Below, one piece after another: positions 51,645 to 60,600 of a stretch of 64,000 nucleotides of DNA (positions are counted from its first letter, which is position 1; every line of letters begins with the position of its first letter). The notes below the pieces were generated by a model. That model was not told where the DNA came from. It made no database searches and worked only from the letters and a program-made list of their open reading frames with translations. This DNA comes from Micropterix aruncella. Its lineage: Eukaryota; Arthropoda; Insecta; Lepidoptera; Micropterigidae. The stretch lies in contig OX155952.1 of assembly GCA_944548615.1 (NCBI GenBank), positions 682,001-746,000 of the forward strand, given 5' to 3'. Both the position numbers and the translations under genes were made by a program.

Positions 51645-54600
51645 GTGTGTATGATGGGTTTTGCATTATCGCTTGCAGTGGCTAGAAAAACCATTATACA
51701 GGCTCTGTAAATGGTCCTCCAGTGTTTGAACGACTATGATATGTTAGCTGAATATGCTTGTTTGAAAATTGCAGTTTTTGGAAGCAGCTGTGGCACACGA
51801 CCAACGGCTACAACAGTTTCACATCTGAAGATGTAAAGAACTCACTGAAAAGCACGTTTCTAGAACTGGAGCTGGGGTTGCTTTATTTTAAACCGGCGAG
51901 CAATGAATCTTTGACCGAGTTGAAGAAGAGACACTCTAAGGAAACGAAGATACTACCTATCGTGGAGCAGCTCTCTAAATTACTTGTGAGTAGACTTTGG
52001 ACAGGGTGTCGTAGACAGTACTTAACTGTAGCAAAAATCAATTTAAAAATATCGGGAAATGCATACGGTGCTTTTCATGCATACAATGGAGAACCTCACT
52101 TGGATGCCGAGTTCTTCCAGGACAGATTTGTTGGTGTGACGTGCTGTCCATGGGATTCCTAGCATTTTACGCCAACACCACATCTCCAGTGCATCGATTT
52201 GGTTCGTATCCGAGCCTTCATGGTCCATGTCTCTGATGCATAGAGAAAGATAAAGAAAACCAGATCTCGAACCAGCCTGACCTAATTCCGCTTACTTAAA
52301 CCCGATTCTTCGACAGCCTTTCTAGCTTGCTCATGGCCAGTGACGGCTCGTCCTAAGGAGCGCTGGTGCGGTGCACTCCCACAAAAATTTAAGCAATTAA
52401 ATCAATAATTACCCTGTACACTTTTTTAAAAATAATCCATCGCTAGGAACAATAATCCGACCGACTAAGTGGAGCGCCAGCGAATACGCTCCTATGAACC
52501 AATGTTCAGTACAACAAACAGCACTGAATGTAACGAGTGCGAAAGAGAAAAATCGACAATCTCCTGCACGCGAAACAAAAGATTTTGTATCGAAATTTAG
52601 CAGTATTAAGAGCGCCGCTCCAACGGGTGAACAACGCGCATTCGCTCTCGGCTCGCTATCTCGCTCCCACCGGGACGTAGCCAGTGCGGCTACGTTCATA
52701 CTGTTGCCGAACGTAAACAAAATTAAATGTCAGTCAGTGTCAATAATTGACACTCGCGGGCGAGGCAATATCGAATTTTGGCACTGTTTGACTGTAAATA
52801 ATTAGAAAAATAGCTTGTTTGCATGTTATTTGGCGGTAACAATGGAACAATACAGTGTGTCGTACATAAAAAACTGTGAAAAGACTTTAGAAGTGCGTCT
52901 CGAACTAAAATCAAAGGGGCGACCGCGTCCTGAAATAACGCTAACACAAACGTGTAGTACAAAATCTAAAACTTATACACGTGTTTTCAAACCTGAGCAG
53001 TATACCAAAACACCGTGGTTATGTGGGTGTGAAGAAACGAACAAATTGTTTTGTTTTCCATGTCTTGTGTTTGGAGCCGGCGCGGGCGGTGGTGCCGAGA
53101 CTGTATGGACAGAAACTGGTGTTCAAGATTTAGCGCATCTTTCAATTAAAGTGAAAAAACATTCGCAATCTCGATTTCATATGTTAAATGAAGTGCAATT
53201 GGCATCTATCGGGCGACAAGATATTCGAAAGGCGCTCGATTCTGCTTATCGAAAATCTATTCGAGAGTTCAATGAGCGTGTTGATGAAAATCGATATATT
53301 TTACGTCGCTTAATAGATTGCGTGGTATTCTGTGGTGCATTCCAAATTGCATTACGGGGACACGATGAATCTACGGAATCTCTGAATCCCGGAATATATA
53401 GAGGCTTGGTTGATTTTGTGTCAGAGATCGATTTGGCCATGAAGCAGCACTTATCAAGCAGTTCTGTTTTTAAAGGTACGTCTAAATCAATTCAAAACGA
53501 TATTTTGGATGCTATTTGTGAAGTTTGCAGATGTGAAATACAGATACAAATAAAAAATGCAGATTTTGTTGCAATTCAGGCAGACGAATCAACTGATTGT
53601 TCTATTATTCAACAGCTGGTGTTTATTATAAGGTATATACATGATGGTAAAATTTACGAACGATTTTTGAATTTTTTACAACCTAAGGGTTATACATCAG
53701 AAGTAATAGCGGCTGAAATCATGAAAGAGCTTGATTCTTTAAATATTGATAAAAAAAAATAATTGGACAGAGCTACGACGGAGCTGCCGTCATGAGTGGA
53801 AGTACAAATGGCGTCCAAAAGATTATTAGAAATATCTACCCATATGCTTATTATGTACATTGTTACGCGCATCAACTCAATTTAATTTTAGAAAAATGTG
53901 CATCGATTAACCACACAGTACGAAGCTTCTTTTGCAATTTGCATGCATTTCCATCGTTTTTCACGCGATCGCCGAAAAGATCCGAATTTTTAAAAGAAAT
54001 CGTCCACAAAAGAATACCTGCCGCTCCACAGACAAGATGGAATTATAATACACGTACAGTAAAAGTTTTATACGATAACTTAGAGCCCCTGAAAGAGTGT
54101 ATGCAAGCAATAATGGACAGTCGTAACAGTGACCCAAAAACATTTAATCAAGCTCAAATGCTCCTTTCATATTTAAATGAAGACAATTTTTTATATTGGC
54201 TAAACTTTTTCGCGACGCTCATGCCCCACTGTGAAATGCTGTTCAAGTGTTTGCAGTCTCGATCCCTTGACTCAATTAAAATTATGAAAGAAGTCACTAA
54301 ATTTGAAAAGGTCGTCAATGAATTACGTGATGCTGTTCCACCGCCTTCGCCTAAGAAAAAACGTCGGCCTGATAACGTGAATCATTCAGCTATGAGAAAA
54401 GAAGTGTGTGACATATTACGAATGCAGATAAAAGACAGATTTGTTCATACAGACCATTTATTGGCGTCCAAATTGTTTTACACTGACAAATTTTTAGACT
54501 ACAATAAGAGTTTTCCGGATGATGATTTTAAGAAAGTGGTAAACACGTATGATTTCCTGGAAAAAACTAAACTGAAAAATGAGCTATTAGTCATTTATAG

Positions 54601-57600
54601 CAGAGAAGATTTTCACAACGCTGACGGCGCCGTTGCTTTACTTCAACATTTTATGGAATTTGCATTAGAATCCGTATTTGCTGAAAGCATGAAACTGCTA
54701 AAAATTATTTGTACCATTCCTATGACGTCAGTAGAAAGTGAGCGCTGTTTTTCGACGTTAAATAAATTCAAAACGTTTTCACGCAATACTATGGCACAAG
54801 ATCGTCTGAATGCATTGTGTATGATAAGCATAGAAAAACGCTTAATTAATTCCATCTCAGACTTTCACAAGAAAGTGATAGATGTTTTCGCTGGACAAAA
54901 AGACCGGCGAATGGATTTTATTTACAAATAAATGTAAGTAATTATATCCTGTTTTTTTTATTGCACACCCATAAAAAATATTCATGAGCCGCCTCTGCTC
55001 ATGGCCGATCTTGCCATCTGGCTTCTGCGTGAGACCTCCTTTTCGCAGTTTCCGTCGTTGCATATCATGGAGCCCAGATAGCAGCCGCGGATCTATATAT
55101 GGGCGTTTTGGGCTGCAGCCCAGGGCCCCGTGGATATAAAGGGTCCCAGCCCCCTTTGAAAACAATGGACAATATTTTCAGATAAATATACAAATAAAGT
55201 CTCAGTATACGGTGCAGAAAAAAATAAAAAGGACATGCTGAGTGTTACGTTTGATAAGTTGATTATGGATTTAAATAGAATAAGCCAAGTCTAGGGGACA
55301 TATAACAAGATATTTTTTTTAATGGATTTTCAGGAATAAAATATGGAAAACATAGATCTGGAAAATGTAGGTAATATTGTTGATTCAGATGACGTAGACG
55401 AACATTTAGTGAATAATAATAATAATAATAATAATGTTATTCATTCAAAAACATAAATTTACAATTGTATTAGTTGCAGAATTTGCCTAACTAGGCCATA
55501 GCCCGTACCAAGGAAAACTCTATGTATGGCAAAGATTTATTCTTTTGCTCATAATATTAAAATGAAAAATACAAAATATGATAAAATAGAAAATAGATAA
55601 GCGAATGCAAATTAAACTTATAATTATATTTAAAATATTGATATAGCATGGTCATGGAAATAAATATTAATATAAAATGTCGTAATATGTGTGTAATAAT
55701 GAGTGTATGTGTCGTAACATGTCGTAATAAAATGTGTCGTGTCGTAACATGTATGTGTCGTGTATGTGTATATGTCGTACACATACACGTGTATGTGTCG
55801 TAACATGTCGTAATAAAATGTCGTAATAATGAGTGCATTCAGTCAAAATCTTACTTACTACAGTCTAAGCCAGTTTTACACCTTTTGCAGTGAAGTTGTT
55901 ATGCTAATTAATAAAGGAAACTTGTCGATGTTTTCCCATATTGCTATACTATCTTTAAGATTTTTTTAACATTGCCAATCACTTGCTGAGAAGCGGAGCC
56001 CTCTTTCTCTAGGATGTCTCACTTAAAAAAACAAATATCGGACAACAATATCAAACTATCGACTATATCATTTATCAGTTCTTTACATAAATTGTGATTT
56101 AACAATGGACTTACAATGTGATGACTTGCTTTTAATTTATATACATATGTAATAACAATTCAATCAACAAGTCAACTCAACTGATTGACAAAATGGCAAT
56201 TAGTTGATTAATTAGGCAGGCCCCCAAGTAATGTTAGCCCAGGGCCCCACAAACTTACGGTCCGCCCCTGCCAGATAGACAAAGTCTTTCACAGCTTGAA
56301 GGTCACTCAGCTCGTTGGTGCGTTGCATGGTTCCAGCCCGGTCCACAAACATGAGTTTGGTCTTGCTGCAGTTCATGTGCAGTCCGTACTCCTTGATTTC
56401 CTTCTCCACCCTGCGTAATAGGGTCGCCAACTCATTTTCATCGGCACCTATGATGGTCGTATCGTCGGCGAATCTTAGGTTATTGATCCTGAGACCTCCA
56501 ATGCGAATTCCACCCTCCCATTCGTCTAGGACTTTTCTCATTATATGTTCGCCGATCAAATTGAAGAGTTTCGGAGATAGGATGCACCCTTGTCTGACGC
56601 CTCTCTCTTTTGAAGGAATTCGAAAGCTCATCGTCCAACTTTACTTTCGATGCGCCTTTGTATGAGGAATATAAGGTGGTTTGGGATCCCCCATATCGCG
56701 CATAACCTCAACTTTGGCATAGTTGATGAATCATTGGAATATTAAACTCCCTGCATTTCTCTATAAGTTGGTCGGAATGTTGAAGTTGTTGAAGGTTAAC
56801 TCGGAATGTTGAAGATTTGCTCACGTGTGCCTCGTCCTCTTACGAAACCTGCTTGCTCAATCGAGATTTGTGGGTCTATGAAGCACTCCAGCCTCTTGTT
56901 AAGAATGTTGAGGAGAATCTTGCTTGTGTGAGAGATAAGCGAGATCGTACGGTAATTCTCACATTTGCAAGTCGAGCCTTTTTTATGCAATGGGACCAAG
57001 ATGGATTCGGTCCAATCTTCAGGCCACTCTCCAGATCTCCAATATATTTATCTCCAGATCTCCAATATAACAGATGGCAATATTTGTGTGCTGCTAATTA
57101 CCTGTTATCAATCAATGACGGACACCATGTCATATTTCCATGACATAAGACTCTTTTACATCTAAGATCTCGACATTGGAGCCTTTAAGCCAAAATTAAG
57201 GCTAGTAACTGTTTCATTCATTTTACTATCGAAATTGTTTGTTTATTTGTTTGTTTATACTCTTTATTGTGAAAATGTCACAATGAGCGGGTTTATTGTC
57301 ATACGACAATCTCTTACAACCAACCCTACTATGACGTGTTATATGTATGTGTGCGTGTAACATGTCTGTAAGTGTGTGTCTTGTTATTGCATTCGATCGA
57401 CAGCATTGAAAATGTAATTCCGTTAATTTGATCCTAACGGAAAATGGTGACCCAGCCGGGAATCGAACCCGGGACCTTACAATGTAAGATCAGGCGACCT
57501 AACCACTATGCCACCGGGCCGTGTATATACTACTTCGAAATACTGCCGAAATAATACTACTTCTCTAAGTAAGTAATAGTCTTCTTGTATTGTACATTCA

Positions 57601-60600
57601 GAGCGTTTGCTGTGATTTTTTCCGTGCATTCACGAGTAAAATACTCCTTTCTTAGTGTTAAATACAGTCATGCCAAAAAAATGTGTTTAATTCTTTTAAT
57701 TACAGAGTTGTCAAGGTCCCTTGAATTTTATATGATATCGTTGACTTTTTTTTGAAAAATCAGAATATTATTCAGAGTTTGGGGACACAAATTTGGATTT
57801 AACATTAAAATCCATTTTTGCAACTGTTTTTGCATAAACCAAAAACCGTACGTCCAACAGTACAGTACGTCCATATTTGTACACGACTGCCCAACAAAAA
57901 AGGAGTCTAATGTGTTCAAGGTTCATTTATGTATGTTTTCCGTTTCTTTATTCCACTGTAACTTCTAAACACTGAAACCGATTTAGAAGTGTGTGGTATT
58001 CTTAGAATCATTATTTCACCCGAGTGTCATAGGGTACCTTAATTGTCCAAATATCTAGTAAATAGTTGTCTAAATGTCCAAATCTTTAAATGTCAACAAA
58101 TTAACATAAATATATAGTGTTTAGTGTCAAATGAAAGGTCTGATTGAGTACATTCAAAAAATATATTTGTATCTATATGTATAAATACATAAACCACAAA
58201 TATTTCATAAAAAACCGTGACAAAAATTATTATAAATACAGTAGTTATTTTTTTGTAACAGCAATCGTGTTCTTTATTCCTTTTAATATATTTACTTGTT
58301 ATTATTTTAGAAACTGGACAAGGACCCTAAAAACCAGATAACTCGGTCTAAAACCGGACATCTGGCAACCCTAGGTTAGACCAAGTCTATACACATAACA
58401 TATCTTCTTTTCCGTTTGTATCTTAGGATCTTGATGGTTTTCAATCATGGGACGTCATGCTGCATTACCTTTCAAACGAGTCACACGGCCCCCCAGAAAC
58501 AGCTTTGAAAAATTTCACCACTTCGGAAGGAAGAATAAATCAAGTAACGCTGGAAATCTGGTCATTTTACAACTCGGAGCGCCTCTTCATGCTCAAGTTG
58601 CTTAAGACGATACTGGAATCAAAGTCCGATTCGAGCAGCGAACACCACAAGTATTCAGAAATTATAAATTCAGTCGATATTGTAAAATTAAAGTCGTCGC
58701 TGCTGCAGCAATTTGAGTATTTGGTGAAGGAGTCTGCTCCGACGAGGAAGCAAAACGGAGACATTGTCAACGAGGACGTTCAGAGGCAGTGGATCGATAG
58801 GAACCTTCGCGAGCAAGTGGAAATATTGCAGATTTTATTGCTGACGCTGAGCGAAATCTCTCCAAATGTGCGAGAGTTCAAGCAGTTATTTGGATTGTTC
58901 CGAGCGCACGCGTTCGGGAAATTGCCCAGCTATTCCAAGCATCTCAATAGAAGTCACATCGGCACCGTGAAAAAGATTACTTACAGCGAGATTGCCATTT
59001 TTCTAAAGTATATTGATAACTTTCAAAGGTTGGTATTTTGATCTACTTCAATTTATTTTAAGGTTAAGTGGTAAGCAAACAACACCTTTATTCAATATTA
59101 GCATTCTTATAAATGATTCTACTACAAATGGTATAAGAGGGTAGATTGAAAAGTTTCCAGAATGGGCAAGAAAACGCAGTAATTGAACAGGTTTTTCTTT
59201 TTATTTTCAACATAGTCCCCTTCCCCTTCCAGGTCTCAGGTCTGTGAACTCACTCACTCAGAAACTGATAGTCGAAAATGAAGGTGTGGACGTGCTGTGA
59301 CTCTCCGTCGCCGTTTTCCCAACCAGAAATGTTAAATCACTGCACGAAATTTGATATTTTCCATTTTTGCAAAAAGCCTGACTTGCTTCACAAAACTGCC
59401 TGGTAAACAAGAACTATGCGACTTATCTGTCTGAAAATTTAACAGCTTTCCTAAAATAGGTTTGTGTTACCAACCATCAAAACCATTTCGCGATACGCAC
59501 GCCATCTCTTGCCCATTCCGGAAACTTTTCAATCTACCCTCGTATAGATAGGTAGCCAAAGACCCAAGGTACGTTCATTGATATATTAGATTGCTCAACA
59601 TCATAGTACGTTTTGGCAACTCTTCTGTGCCGGTGATATGCAGGTGGCGCTGATAGCACTGTCCGGCAAAATTAATACCAATTTATTTGGCCATATATAA
59701 TAACAATTATAATGAATGTTTTTTTTATAAAAGGACTGATTGAGTATAAAACCTTATAATTTAATCAAAGATAACAATAATAACATTCAATGAATGAATG
59801 AATATCCCTTTATTGCACAATAAAAACAAGGTACAATGGTGGACTTATTGCTACATAGCAATATCTTCCAGTCAATCATTAGTGCCATCCTTTTCATTTA
59901 TATATGGGCTGATTACACAGAAATTATACAGAGAAATAATCGAAACCTGTACTCCAAATTAAAAATTGACATATTTATGTAAACAATATTAAAATAATAG
60001 CTATGATTTACAAATTCGTTTGCCATTATATTATGATTTTATTTCGAGATAGGATACCGTATAGGATAGGATATGCATGTTTATAGCACCATCTATGCCG
60101 CCATAGTGCCATACCACGAATGCCGGCATATTTAACATAAGGGAAGATTATTGAATGTTTGGAAATACGAGTGCTAATTTTGGAAATACGAGTGCTAATG
60201 TTGGAAATACGAATGTTTGGAAATACGCTATGTAATCAATAATACAATGTAAATAAAAAAATATATCGCAATATATTCTATCTAGCGAGATATCCGTATA
60301 TGAAATGCGGCAAAAATATTCAAAAAGGCTTTTCCTGTGAGGATCACAATAATCACTATAGAAATATAAAATGAAATCTTTCATTCATCTCAGTGATAAA
60401 GTGTTGAAGAACACTCTAAACAAATTAGAAACTTACTAAAATTCGGCTTAAAATTACTTGGTTGTTTTTATTGCGGAAAGATTTCCAACTCATGTAGAGG
60501 ATTCTGCATTAACTGATAAATTAACACTGGGATATGTTTCAGAATCTTAAAATTAGCATGGTTATTTTGGCTCATTTTGATCAATACGTGTCATGAGGTA

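Larger units (their letters stand above)
52030..57045 (-). mobile_element. RTE-like LINE split by two hAT insertions
   Basis: Minus-strand pieces in order: 57045-56796 (RT: VPLHKKGSTCKCENYRTISL, IEQAGFVRGRGTREQIFNI), a damaged stretch, 56631-56279 (RGVRQGCILSPKLFNLIGEH, FADDTTIIGADENELATLLR), 55073-55006 (YLGSMICNDGNCEKEVSRRS), and 52329-52030 (MWCWRKMLGIPWTARHTNKS, VLEELGI). Removing the hAT elements at 52338-54997 and 55082-56270 restores continuity at both breaks. The W-R-x-M-L-x-x-x-W-T pattern is typical of RTE-type ORF2. It lies antisense in Nup188 intron 2. Confidence 0.82.

Noticed and set aside
57446..57520. tRNA gene
   Set aside because: Box A and B are good, but the anticodon arm is poor, and the sequence continues into a SINE body with a LINE-like tail.
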